Shown here piece after piece: positions 6,902-15,528 of a DNA stretch of 64,000 nt. Made by a program: the position numbers and the translations under genes. This DNA is from AP-15 sp963747735 (GTDB taxonomy: Bacteria; Pseudomonadota; Alphaproteobacteria; ATCC43930; CGMCC-115725). The notes beneath the pieces were generated by a model, which worked only from the letters and a program-made list of their open reading frames with translations, was not told the origin of the DNA and ran no database searches. Each line of letters starts with the position of its first letter. Within the stretch, counting starts at the first letter, position 1. The stretch covers positions 44,019 to 108,018 of the forward strand of contig CAVVGE010000025.1 in the NCBI GenBank assembly GCA_963747735.1. Direction: 5' to 3'.

Positions 6902-7993
6902 ATGAAAGCCGCCGTGCTGCACGCGCCGAACCAGCCGCTGACGATCGAGGAGGTGTCGCTCGAAAAGCCCGGGGCGCGCGAGGTCTTGCTGCGGACTGCC
7001 TTTGCCGGGCTGTGCCACAGCGATCTGCATTTTATCGAGGGGCTCTACCCGCACCCGACACCCTGCGTGCTCGGCCATGAATTGGCCGGCATCGTCGAGG
7101 CGGTCGGCGAGGGTGTGACCTATGTCAAGCCCGGCGACCACGTCATCACCTGCCTGTCGGTGTTTTGCGGCACCTGCTCGCAATGCGTGACCGGCCACCC
7201 GAACCTTTGCGAGAACACCGAGGTCAAGATGCCGCCCGGCGTCGCGCGCCGCCTCACCTGGAAGGGCGGCGAGGTGATGAACCAGTTTCTGAACCTGTCG
7301 TCCTTTGCCGAAGAAATGCTCGTGCACGAAAATTCGATGGTGAAGATCGACCCCGACATCCCGCTCGACCGCGCCGCGCTGGTCGGCTGCGGCGTGATGA
7401 CCGGGGTCGGTGCCGTCTTCAACGCCGCCAAGGTCGAGCCCGGCGCCACCGTCGCGGTGATCGGCTGCGGCGGGGTCGGGCTGTCGGCGGTCAACGGTGC
7501 CGCATTGGCCGGGGCCGAGCGGATCATCGCGATCGACACCCAGCCCTCGAAGCTCGAACTGGCCAAGGAAATGGGTGCCACCGACACGCTCAACGCGAGC
7601 AATGCCGACCCGGTCAAGGCGATCCGCGAGATGACCGGCGGCGGCGTGCATTATTCGTTCGAGGCGCTCGGCACCAAGGGAACGGCCGAGCAGGCCTTTG
7701 GCATGCTGCGCCCCGGCGGCACGGCGACGATCATCGGCATGGTGCCGTTCGGCGTCAAAATCGAATTGCACGGCTACGATTTTTTGCGCGACCGCAAGAT
7801 CCAGGGCACCTCGATGGGCGGCAACCGCTTTCGCGTCGACATGCCGCGGCTGCTGTCGTTGTGGCGCCAAGGCCGCTTGAAGCTCGACCACCTGATCTCG
7901 GGCCGGATCAAGCTCGCCGAGATCAACGACGGCTTTAGCGCGCTCAAATCCGCCGCCCCGGTGCGCCAGCTGATCGATTTCAATGCCGGCTGA
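6902..7993 (+). CDS. Zinc-dependent alcohol dehydrogenase
   Basis: 363-residue medium-chain dehydrogenase/reductase that oxidises alcohols with NAD(P)+. Catalytic zinc ligands are Cys38 (GLCHSDLHF) and His59-Glu60 (VLGHELAG). The structural zinc loop has Cys89, Cys92, Cys95 and Cys103. The nucleotide-binding Rossmann motif is VIGCGGVGLSAVNGAALAGA, with acidic residue and Lys downstream (AIDTQPSKLELA). ATG at 6902 is supported by GAAGGAGG 8-10 bases upstream and by the conserved family N-terminus MKAAVLHAPNQPLTIEEV. It may act on aryl or formaldehyde-adduct alcohols, but no neighbour supports a substrate. Confidence 0.9.
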   Translation: MKAAVLHAPNQPLTIEEVSLEKPGAREVLLRTAFAGLCHSDLHFIEGLYPHPTPCVLGHELAGIVEAVGEGVTYVKPGDHVITCLSVFCGTCSQCVTGHPNLCENTEVKMPPGVARRLTWKGGEVMNQFLNLSSFAEEMLVHENSMVKIDPDIPLDRAALVGCGVMTGVGAVFNAAKVEPGATVAVIGCGGVGLSAVNGAALAGAERIIAIDTQPSKLELAKEMGATDTLNASNADPVKAIREMTGGGVHYSFEALGTKGTAEQAFGMLRPGGTATIIGMVPFGVKIELHGYDFLRDRKIQGTSMGGNRFRVDMPRLLSLWRQGRLKLDHLISGRIKLAEINDGFSALKSAAPVRQLIDFNAG

Positions 7994-8066
7994 CCGGGCC
8001 GCCTGACTTAAGCGAGTAGACAAATATTCGTGGCCGGCACGGGCGGGTAATCAGCGCGGCGGTAGC

Positions 8067-8939
8067 CTAGGGAACGCAGATTTCGTAGACTGCAAAGGCA
8101 GTCAGGAATTCGCGCATCCCAGGCAATCGGCAGAACCGATGGGCCAGCGGGAGCCGTTTGAGCTGCTGTATAGGGTGGAATTCGCGGCGCAAGAAGGTGA
8201 AGCCTTGCGCCGCGCAAAGCCGCTCAAACCGCGCAATTGTCAGCCGGTTCAGAAAGCCGAACGAAGTGCTTCCGGCAAATCGGTCGCGTCGATTACCGTC
8301 TTCATCGAGATCCCAATATGGGGGCACGTATTCCGGACAATTGACTACCTTCGAGCAGACCGAATTGATGATCCGGCCGTTGCAGAACACGTGCATCCAA
8401 GGGATTGGGGCATAGCTATGGCAATGATGGCCATAGGGGTGGAAATAAGGGCTCCACCAGATCAGAATACGGCCGTCCGGCCGCAGCACCCGTCTCCACT
8501 CGCCAATGATCAATTCAAACTCCATCACATGCTCAAGGACGTCGAAGCATACAATGACGTCAAAGCTGTCGTCGGGAAACTCGATAACGTCGGGCCTACG
8601 GGCTACGCGAAAATCCACGCCGGTATTACCGGCGGTCGCGGCATCAATCGCCAATGCTATCGCCTTGGAATTAAGATCCACTCCGGAGACATGATTGGCG
8701 CCGAGGCTGGCGATCGCTAATGCAAGATTTCCAGACCCACAGCCAAAGTCCAACACGTCTTTCTGCATGATCGATTTTCGGTCAAAATGAGCAGAAAATT
8801 GTGCTCGGAGCGAGTCTTCACGCCAAGCAACATAATTATCCGAAGAGTTTACAATACCCCGGTTTTTGGAATTTCTGATCGCCTGCGGTTTTGCTATGCG
8901 AAACAAACATTCCGTAATAAGGTCTTCCGCTATACGCAT
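8067..8939 (-). CDS. Class I SAM-dependent methyltransferase
   Basis: 290 residues. The SAM-binding motif is VLDFGCGSGNLALAIASLGA, followed by GVDLNSKAI (acidic ribose ligand) and DSFDVIVCFDVLEHVMEFE, as in Methyltransf_11/25-type enzymes. The C-terminal half (WWSPYFHPYGHHCHSYAPIP, PPYWDLDEDGNRR) is family-specific and rich in His and aromatic residues. Similar proteins occur in surface-polysaccharide clusters, but no such cluster is here. Its GC content is visibly lower than that of both neighbours, suggesting horizontal transfer. Substrate unknown. Confidence 0.8.
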   Translation of the reverse strand: MRIAEDLITECLFRIAKPQAIRNSKNRGIVNSSDNYVAWREDSLRAQFSAHFDRKSIMQKDVLDFGCGSGNLALAIASLGANHVSGVDLNSKAIALAIDAATAGNTGVDFRVARRPDVIEFPDDSFDVIVCFDVLEHVMEFELIIGEWRRVLRPDGRILIWWSPYFHPYGHHCHSYAPIPWMHVFCNGRIINSVCSKVVNCPEYVPPYWDLDEDGNRRDRFAGSTSFGFLNRLTIARFERLCAAQGFTFLRREFHPIQQLKRLPLAHRFCRLPGMREFLTAFAVYEICVP

Positions 8940-9088
8940 GACGAGTTTCCGATCCGAGCCATGACGCGCCTAGATTCTGCGCGGCAGGTGAGCCGATAAC
9001 CGCTGACAACAAATGACAGATCTGTACCTGCACTGCAACCGGCTGTGATTAATTTCGCCTTTAGGGCTGCTTTAATGCTGTCGGAAAG

Positions 9089-10435
9089 CTATATCGGCAA
9101 GGCCGAGCGCGGCCGGCTCTGACCCGGCTGCTGCCGCCGCGGCGGTCGGCGCAGCGCCCAAAAGGCAACGCAGCCACACACATAGGAGGCGATCGACAAC
9201 AGAAACGCCAGCTCGTAGCTGCCCGACAGGTCGAAGATCCGGCCGGCCGCCCAGGAGCCGGCGGCCGAGCCGATGCCGCTGCCGATCGTGATCACACCGA
9301 GGATCGTGCCGAGCTGGCGGCCGGGAAACAGGTCGGCGACCTTGGCCGTGATCGCCGGGCCGCGGGCACCCCAGGTCAGGCCAAAGAAGCAAGCGAACAG
9401 CCATAAGAGCCAGCCTTGCGACGGCCCCCTGATAAAGAGGGCGCAGACGACGCCGAGGATCGACACGCCATAGGCGAGGATCGCCGCCAATTCGCGGCCG
9501 ATATAATCCGACAAGGCGCCGGTGACGATCGTGCCGGCGATCGCCAAGAGGCTGCCGGTGCCGAGCACCTCGGCGGCATAGAGCTTATCAAAGCCGCGGT
9601 CGACGGCAAAGGCGAGCTGGTGCAGCGAAACCAAAAAGCTGCCGAGCCCGGTAAACAGATAGACCGCGAACAACAGCCAGAAATGCAGGGTGCGCGCCGC
9701 CTCGGCAAGGGTCCAGCCGGGCGGCCGCTCGGCAGCGGCGGCCGATGCCGGCGGGCTCGCGCCCGCTTCGACCGCGGCCGGGGCACGCACCCCGCGCCGC
9801 AGCAGCGCGGCGAGCGGCACCGTCGCCGCAGCCATAAACAAGGCCTGGACCAGATAGGTGGCACGCCAGCCGATCCCGGAGATCGCCAGCTGCACCAGCG
9901 GCACCGACAAGGCGCGGGCAAAGCCGTTGGCCGATTGCACGACCGAGATCGCCGTGCCCCGGCGACGCACAAACCGGCGCGACAACAGCGGCGCGAACAC
10001 GACGAGCCCCAGACAGTTGGCGCCGATCGTCATCACGACGCCGTAGAACACGATGATCTGCCAGAGCGACGACATTGCCGCGCAGCCCAAGAGACCCGCG
10101 ACGAGCAGAAAGCTGCCGAGAAACAACAGCCGCAGCGGGCCGAGGCGATCGACCAGCGCGCCGACCATCGGCGAGGTCGCGCCGGCGACGAGCTGCGAGA
10201 CCGAATAGGCGATCGAGGTCTCGGCGCGGCTCCACGCGAAAGCCTGGATAAAGGCGACCAGAAAGACCGCATAGGAGTGCATCATCACCGAGCTGACGGT
10301 GAACGCGGCAAAGGCGCCGGCCAGCAGCAGCCGGGGCGAGGCCGAGCTTTGTGCCGTGGGGGGCGCCGCGGTTGAGCCGATCGCGCGCATCGCGCACTGA
10401 GCCGCAGCCGGCGGCGCAAAATCAAGGGCCGGCAA
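9089..10435 (-). CDS. MFS transporter
   Basis: 448-residue major facilitator with about 12 membrane segments in two halves joined by a Pro/Ala-rich loop near residues 210-235. The sequence LVDRLGPLRLLFLG matches the loop 2-3 signature of MFS, and LSDYIGRELAAILAYG is its second-half counterpart. It resembles oxalate/monocarboxylate-type MFS transporters (LDFAPP leader, FSAGP-like TM1). The alternative start Met16 (10390) would give a more standard N-terminus. No neighbouring catabolic gene indicates the substrate. Confidence 0.8.
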   Translation of the reverse strand: MPALDFAPPAAAQCAMRAIGSTAAPPTAQSSASPRLLLAGAFAAFTVSSVMMHSYAVFLVAFIQAFAWSRAETSIAYSVSQLVAGATSPMVGALVDRLGPLRLLFLGSFLLVAGLLGCAAMSSLWQIIVFYGVVMTIGANCLGLVVFAPLLSRRFVRRRGTAISVVQSANGFARALSVPLVQLAISGIGWRATYLVQALFMAAATVPLAALLRRGVRAPAAVEAGASPPASAAAAERPPGWTLAEAARTLHFWLLFAVYLFTGLGSFLVSLHQLAFAVDRGFDKLYAAEVLGTGSLLAIAGTIVTGALSDYIGRELAAILAYGVSILGVVCALFIRGPSQGWLLWLFACFFGLTWGARGPAITAKVADLFPGRQLGTILGVITIGSGIGSAAGSWAAGRIFDLSGSYELAFLLSIASYVCGCVAFWALRRPPRRQQPGQSRPRSALPI

Positions 10436-10610
10436 GTCGCGTCTGGAATGCCGGCTCGGCGCGTCCGGGAAATCGCCGCCGGCACGGTTAAACGTTCTTT
10501 AAGCGTTCGGACCCACGATGCGATCCGATCGATATCGCATCGGAGCCCGTCATGCCCGGTCGCCGGCAGCGCCCGCATCAAGCTGCATCGTCTGCGCCGC
10601 CAATTGCGAT

Positions 10611-10640
10611 CGGCACGCCTGCGACCGGCACGCCTGCGAC
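10611..10640. repeat. 15-bp tandem duplication upstream of cpaA
   Basis: CGGCACGCCTGCGAC occurs twice head to tail (10611-10625 and 10626-10640), in the leader just before the tad operon. A partly diverged third unit follows. It lies between probable promoter and first gene and may affect leader length only. Confidence 0.7.
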
Positions 10641-10673
10641 CGGCGCGGCCGGGACCGAGGAGACGGTCGCGAC

Positions 10674-11186
10674 ATGATTGGTGCTGCGCCGCACCTCCTC
10701 GTCCTTGGCGGGTTCGCCGCGCTGATGGCGGCGGCGGCGTTCGAGGATTTTCGCCGGCTGGTCATTCCCAATCGGCTGGTCCTCTGCCTCTGTGCGCTGT
10801 GGCTGCTGCGTCTCGCCGTCATGCCGGCATCGCAGTGGCTCGCTGCGCTCGAAACCGCCGGCGCCGCCGTCGCGATCTTTGTCGCGGGCGCGCTGCTGTT
10901 TTCGCGCGGCCTCGTCGGCGGCGGCGACGTCAAGCTGTTGTCGGCGGCGGCGCTGTGGGCCGGCGCCGTCGAAGTGCCGGCGCTGCTGCTCGTCACCGCG
11001 CTCTTTGGCGGGCTGCTGTCGCTGGTCTCTTTGACCCCGGCCGGCGCCCGGCTCGCGGCGGCCCGGACCGCGCTGCGCAACCTGGCAGATCGGAATGCGG
11101 CCACGACGCGCCCGATCGCGGTGCCTTACGGCGTCGCCATTGCTGCGGCCGCCCTCTTCGTGACGATCCCGCCGCGGCTCGGCTGA
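10674..11186 (+). CDS. cpaA: Prepilin peptidase CpaA/TadV
   Basis: 170-residue inner-membrane type IV prepilin peptidase that cleaves the leader of Flp-type pilins. The two catalytic aspartates lie in AFEDFRRLVIPN and in GGGDVKLLSAAAL, as in the A24 peptidase family; the short, methyltransferase-less form is typical of tad loci. ATG at 10674 is chosen for the GAGGAG box upstream; a start at 10518 would add a Cys/Arg-rich leader. First gene of the tad operon. No Flp pilin gene, its usual substrate, is found in the window. Confidence 0.85.
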   Translation: MIGAAPHLLVLGGFAALMAAAAFEDFRRLVIPNRLVLCLCALWLLRLAVMPASQWLAALETAGAAVAIFVAGALLFSRGLVGGGDVKLLSAAALWAGAVEVPALLLVTALFGGLLSLVSLTPAGARLAAARTALRNLADRNAATTRPIAVPYGVAIAAAALFVTIPPRLG

Positions 11187-11196
11187 GGGGGCGGCC

Positions 11197-12180
11197 ATGC
11201 GCGGGCGCACCGTGGTCCTGTTTCTGGTCGCCCTGCTGCTGGCCGGCGGCACGGCCATGCTGATGCGCTCATGGCTGGCCCAGCGCGGCGCGCCGGGAGC
11301 AGCCGCGCCCGCTCAGGCCGCGCCGCCGCAAAAATCGATCCTGGTCGCACGGGTGGCGATCGCCCGCGGGCATCTGCTGAAGCCGGCCGACATTGAGGCG
11401 CGGCCCTGGCCGCAAAGCGCGATCACCAGCGACTATATCCTTGCCGGCGGCGAGAAATTGCTGACCGGCTCGGTTGCCCGCGAGCCTTTTGTCGCCGGCG
11501 AGCCGCTGATCAAGGCCAAGCTCGTGGCGCCCGGCGATCGCGGCTTTCTCGCCGCCGTGCTGCGGCCGGGCATGCGCGCGGTCTCGGTCGCGGTCGACCA
11601 GACCTCCGACGTTTCGGGCTTTATCATGCCGGGCGACCGGGTCGATCTCTTGATCACCCTGCCGTTGCCGCACGCCGACAGCGCTGGCGGCAACGCCTAT
11701 CAGCACAAGGCGGCGCAGACAGTATTGCGCAACCTTCGCGTGATCGGCATCGATCAGCAGCTCGACAGCAAGGCCGGCAAGGCGGTGCGCGCCCGCACCG
11801 TGACCTTTGAGGTAACGCCAAAAGAGAGCGAGATCGTCGCTCTCGCCGCCGACATGCCGGGCAAGCTGTCGCTGAGCTTGCGCAGTCTCGCCGGCGCGCC
11901 GCACGGCGAGCCGAGAGTGCTCGCGCTCGCCGGGTCGAGCGAGGCGGATACGCCTCGGCCACGCTTCGACCCGGCAGAGGACAAGGTGCTGCCGCAGCAA
12001 GCCGATTCGGTCGACGGGCACGGCTCCGACAGCTTTACGCTCGACAACGAGGTCAGCCCGCTGCTCGGAAATCCGTTCAAAATTAACCATAACTCTGGCG
12101 ATGGTAAAGTTTGCATATTGCGCGGAAACGGCAATTCGAGCAATGGTTGCGAATCGCAACCCGCGGCTCGAGGCTCGTGA
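11197..12180 (+). CDS. cpaB: Flp pilus assembly protein CpaB/RcpC
   Basis: 327 residues. An N-terminal membrane anchor (VVLFLVALLLAGGTAMLM) is followed by an SAF domain (ILVARVAIARGHLLKPADIE, TGSVAREPFVAGEPLIKAKL) and the RcpC domain (VSVAVDQTSDVSGFIMPGDR, VDLLITLP). CpaB is a periplasmic component that stabilises or gates the CpaC secretin. Its stop overlaps the cpaC start (TGATG). The last about 60 residues are low-similarity, with an unusual hydrophilic tail and lower GC. Confidence 0.9.
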   Translation: MRGRTVVLFLVALLLAGGTAMLMRSWLAQRGAPGAAAPAQAAPPQKSILVARVAIARGHLLKPADIEARPWPQSAITSDYILAGGEKLLTGSVAREPFVAGEPLIKAKLVAPGDRGFLAAVLRPGMRAVSVAVDQTSDVSGFIMPGDRVDLLITLPLPHADSAGGNAYQHKAAQTVLRNLRVIGIDQQLDSKAGKAVRARTVTFEVTPKESEIVALAADMPGKLSLSLRSLAGAPHGEPRVLALAGSSEADTPRPRFDPAEDKVLPQQADSVDGHGSDSFTLDNEVSPLLGNPFKINHNSGDGKVCILRGNGNSSNGCESQPAARGS

Positions 12181-13631
12181 TGCACAGCTGGTCGCTTGTC
12201 GGTCTTGCCGGATCGATGATTGTTCTCTCGTTCGCCGCTCTCGCCGGGCCGGGCCGGGCCGGCGCCGCGGCGCCGGGTGAACCCCGCGTTCTCCATGTCG
12301 GCAGTGCCGACGAGATCCCGGCGAACGACGCCGGCATCGTGCTCGAACTCGGCAAGGGCACGCTGATCCGCCTGGCGCGGCCGGCGGCGACGGTCTTTGT
12401 CGCCGCTCCGAACATTGCCGACGTTCAGGTCAAATCGCCCTCGCTCGTCTATGTCAGCGCCAAAGCGCCGGGCGAGACCGTGATCTATGCGGTGGATTCG
12501 GGCGACAAGGTGCTGTTGAACGCGCCGGTGCGGGTCGAGCTCGACCTGTCGCAATTGCGCCGGGCATTGGCGCAGGAAATTCCCGGGCAGCGGATCGCAT
12601 TGGCCTCGGTCGGCAGCAATCTGGTGCTGAGCGGCAGCGTCGCCAGCGCCGGGGAGGCGGAACGGGCGCGCGCCCTCGCCGCCGCGGTCGTCGCCGGGAT
12701 CAAGGGCAGCCAGGTGATCAACCGGCTGACGGTGGCAACGCCGAACCAAGTCAGCCTACACGTAAAGATCGCCGAGGTCGATCGCAGCATTCTGAAGCAG
12801 ATCGGCGTCGATTGGAGCAAGCTTGGTACTGGGGTGAACTTCAATACGACTAACACGACCGTAACCCAATCAATATTGGGCGGAATAATTCCGGGGACGA
12901 ATTTTCTAACTGCCGGTGTATTTCCTCCCTCTTCTGGAAATGAGGTTGCTGCCATCGTCGAGGCACTCGCGACCGAAGGGTTTCTGACCGTCCTGGCCGA
13001 GCCCAACCTGACCGCGATCTCGGGCCAGACCGCGAGTTTTCTCGCCGGCGGGGAGTTTCCGGTCCCAGTCGTGCAAAACGTTTCTTCCGGCACCTCGGCG
13101 ATTTCGGTCCAGTTTCAGCAATTCGGCGTCCAGTTGGCCTTCACCCCGACGATCATCGACGCCAACCATCTCAATCTGCGGGTTCGGCCCGAAGTCAGCC
13201 AACTTAGCAATAATGGAGCGGTACAGATCAGCGGCTTTGTGATCCCCGCGCTAACCGTCGACCGCGCTGAGACGACGGTCGAGCTCGCCAGCGGGCAAAG
13301 CTTCGCGCTCGCCGGGCTAATGCAGCACAATACCGAGCAGGACATCTCAAAGGTTCCGTGGCTCGGCGACATCCCGGTGCTCGGGGCGCTGTTCCGCTCA
13401 AACAAGTTTCAGAACAACGAAAGCGAGCTGGTCGTCATCGTCACCCCCTACCTCGTCCGGCCGACGGCGACGGCTCTCGCGGCTCCAACCGATGGCTTCG
13501 AGGCCCCGCACGACGCGCAGCAGGTGCTCTGGGGCGACACCTGGCGCCAAGGGTTGCCGGCGCCGGCACGAGGTCCGCTCGACGCCGGCGGGAGAGGCCT
13601 GATCGGACCGGCCGGTTTCCGGCTCGACTGA
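12180..13631 (+). CDS. cpaC: Secretin CpaC/RcpA
   Basis: Outer-membrane secretin of the tad pilus, 483 residues from ATG 12180, which overlaps the cpaB stop. An N-terminal signal sequence (SMIVLSFAALAGPGRAGAAA) precedes a pilus N1-like domain (LELGKGTLIRLARPAATVFV, AAPNIADVQVKSPSLVYVSA), a BON-like segment (LVLSGSVASAGEAERARALA) and the C-terminal secretin domain (VLAEPNLTAISGQTASFLAG, VPWLGDIPVLGALFRSN, ELVVIVTPYLVRP). Bases 12840-12945 within the secretin domain are AT-richer, encoding an NTTNTTVTQS-like loop. It forms the channel through which the pilus exits. Confidence 0.92.
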   Translation: MHSWSLVGLAGSMIVLSFAALAGPGRAGAAAPGEPRVLHVGSADEIPANDAGIVLELGKGTLIRLARPAATVFVAAPNIADVQVKSPSLVYVSAKAPGETVIYAVDSGDKVLLNAPVRVELDLSQLRRALAQEIPGQRIALASVGSNLVLSGSVASAGEAERARALAAAVVAGIKGSQVINRLTVATPNQVSLHVKIAEVDRSILKQIGVDWSKLGTGVNFNTTNTTVTQSILGGIIPGTNFLTAGVFPPSSGNEVAAIVEALATEGFLTVLAEPNLTAISGQTASFLAGGEFPVPVVQNVSSGTSAISVQFQQFGVQLAFTPTIIDANHLNLRVRPEVSQLSNNGAVQISGFVIPALTVDRAETTVELASGQSFALAGLMQHNTEQDISKVPWLGDIPVLGALFRSNKFQNNESELVVIVTPYLVRPTATALAAPTDGFEAPHDAQQVLWGDTWRQGLPAPARGPLDAGGRGLIGPAGFRLD

Positions 13632-13645
13632 GCGAGGTGAGAGCC

Positions 13646-14332
13646 ATGAACAAGCGTCTTCTTCCGATCGCCGTCCTGCCTCTGCTGGCGCTCGCCGCCT
13701 GCGTGCCCGGCGCTGCCGAATACAGCAAAAGCGAAGCGCCGGCCCAGCTGCGAACCGATGGTGCCGCGACCCGCTTCGAGTTGGCATTCGCCCCCGGCTC
13801 GGCGCGACTGAGCCCGGGCGAGGCGGCGCGGCTGGACCGGCTCGTCTCGAACGGCAGCATCGGACGCGCCGATCGCATCTCGATCGCAGCCGCCGGCAGC
13901 CCCGATCTCGCAGCGCGGCGAGCCAGCGCGGTCTCGGGTGAATTGCTGCGTTACGGGATCGTGGCCGATCCGGGTGTGCTCGGAACCGTACCGCCCAACC
14001 GTGCAATCGTGGACATCGGCCACTACGCTGTTACCCTGCCGGCCTGTCCGAACTGGAGCATGCCCGCAGGGAGCGATTTTACGAATGCTCCCACGAGCAA
14101 TTTCGGCTGTGCCACCGCGAGCAACCTCGGGCTGATGGCGGCGAGCCCGGCAGATATCGTATCGGGGCGATCGCTCGCGCCGGCCGACGGCATGCCTGCG
14201 GCGTCTGCGGTCAACCGCTATCTCAACGACAAAGTGAAGCTGCCTGTTGGGCCCGAAGTCGGCCCGTTCGCGGCAGCGGGCGGGGACCAGGCGCCGAGCG
14301 CGCCGCCGGCCGCCGGGGCCGGCCCGCAGTGA
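13646..14332 (+). CDS. cpaD: Pilus biogenesis lipoprotein CpaD
   Basis: 228 residues with a lipoprotein signal (LLPIAVLPLLALAAC, lipobox LAAC), matching CpaD family proteins: RFELAFAPGSARLSPGEAAR, DRISIAAAGSPDLAARRASA, YAVTLPACPNWS and FGCATASNLGLM with two conserved cysteines. It is the outer-membrane pilotin-like partner of CpaC. Preceded by GAGGTGAGAG as ribosome-binding site. The final about 20 residues are a Pro/Ala-rich tail. The stop overlaps the cpaE GTG start. Confidence 0.88.
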   Translation: MNKRLLPIAVLPLLALAACVPGAAEYSKSEAPAQLRTDGAATRFELAFAPGSARLSPGEAARLDRLVSNGSIGRADRISIAAAGSPDLAARRASAVSGELLRYGIVADPGVLGTVPPNRAIVDIGHYAVTLPACPNWSMPAGSDFTNAPTSNFGCATASNLGLMAASPADIVSGRSLAPADGMPAASAVNRYLNDKVKLPVGPEVGPFAAAGGDQAPSAPPAAGAGPQ

Positions 14333-15528
14333 GCGCGTTGCGGCCCGCGGCGGCGAAGAGCGCCTCGCGCGAGGGGGTGCTCGCCATTCTGCAGGAGCAG
14401 GCGACGCTCGATCGGCTGCAAGATGTGATCCGCGAGCTGCAATTGGACGACGAGCTGATCGTCACCGATACGCTCGACGCCGCGCTGCGGCGCATGCGCG
14501 CCGGCTATACGCCGCGCATCCTGGTGGTCGATATCGCCGATCTGGCGGCACCGATCGCCGAGATCGGCGCGGCGCGCGCGGTCGGCGGCACCGAGCTCGA
14601 GCTGGTGGCGCTGGGCGCGGTCAACGACGTGGCGCTGTTCCGTGACCTGCTGGCGGCCGGCGCCAACGATTACCTGGTCAAGCCGCCGAGCCGCGAGGCG
14701 CTGGCGACGATCCTGGAAAAGCGGTCCGGGTCCGCGCTCGGCGCCGACGGCAAGCTCGGGCAGGTGATCGTGTTTATCGGCAGCCGCGGCGGGGTTGGCG
14801 CCACGACCGCCGCCGTCGCCTGCGCTTGGCTCCTCGCCGAAGACCATCCGGAGCAGACGGCACTCGTCGATCTCGATCTGCATTTCGGCACCGTGGCGCT
14901 CAAGCTCGACACCGACCCCGGCAGCGGGCTGTGCGAGGCGCTCGAGCAGCCCTCGCGCATCGACAGCCTGTTTATCGAGCGCGCCACGGTCAAGATCACC
15001 GACAATTTGCGCGTGCTGGCGGCCGAGGCCTCGACCGCGCAGCACCTTGCCGTCGATGGCGGCGCGGTCGATATGCTGCTCTACGAGCTGCGCCGCAAAT
15101 TCGCCCGGGTCGTCGTCGACCTGCCGCGCGGCGCCAGCCCGATGCAGCGCGTCGTGCTGGCCGCGGCGAGCCATGTCGTGCTGATTTGCGAGCGCAGCCT
15201 TGCCGGACTGCGCGACACGATCCGTCTCCAGACCTTGGTGCGCGAGCAAGCGGCGCAGGCCCGGCTGTGGCTCGTCGAGGCCGGCGCCAGCGGCGAACGC
15301 GCGCTGATCGGCAAGCCCGAATTCGAGAAGGGTGTCGGCAGAACGCTCGATGCGCGGCTGTCCTACGATCCGAAATCGGTGGGTGCCGCCGGCAATTCCG
15401 GGCAGCCGCTGCCGATCGCCGCGCCGCGCAGCCCGGTGGTGCGCGAGTTCCGCGAGATTGCCGTCTTTCTCGCCGGGCCGGCATCGGCCGCTCCGAAACG
15501 CCGCTGGTCGCTGCGCTCGCTATGGTAG
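14329..15528 (+). CDS. cpaE: CpaE/TadZ, MinD-like pilus localisation ATPase
   Basis: 399 residues starting at GTG 14329 within the cpaD stop (GTGA). A receiver-like N-terminal domain (RILVVDIADL, GANDYLVKPPSREAL) is fused to a ParA/MinD ATPase domain with a deviant Walker A (FIGSRGGVGATTAAVACAWL) and TALVDLDLHFGTVALKLD. The MinD signature Lys is replaced: the loop reads GGVGATT, as in many TadZ proteins. It directs the secretion machinery to its cell pole. It overlaps cpaF by seven bases. Confidence 0.9.
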   Translation: MSALRPAAAKSASREGVLAILQEQATLDRLQDVIRELQLDDELIVTDTLDAALRRMRAGYTPRILVVDIADLAAPIAEIGAARAVGGTELELVALGAVNDVALFRDLLAAGANDYLVKPPSREALATILEKRSGSALGADGKLGQVIVFIGSRGGVGATTAAVACAWLLAEDHPEQTALVDLDLHFGTVALKLDTDPGSGLCEALEQPSRIDSLFIERATVKITDNLRVLAAEASTAQHLAVDGGAVDMLLYELRRKFARVVVDLPRGASPMQRVVLAAASHVVLICERSLAGLRDTIRLQTLVREQAAQARLWLVEAGASGERALIGKPEFEKGVGRTLDARLSYDPKSVGAAGNSGQPLPIAAPRSPVVREFREIAVFLAGPASAAPKRRWSLRSLW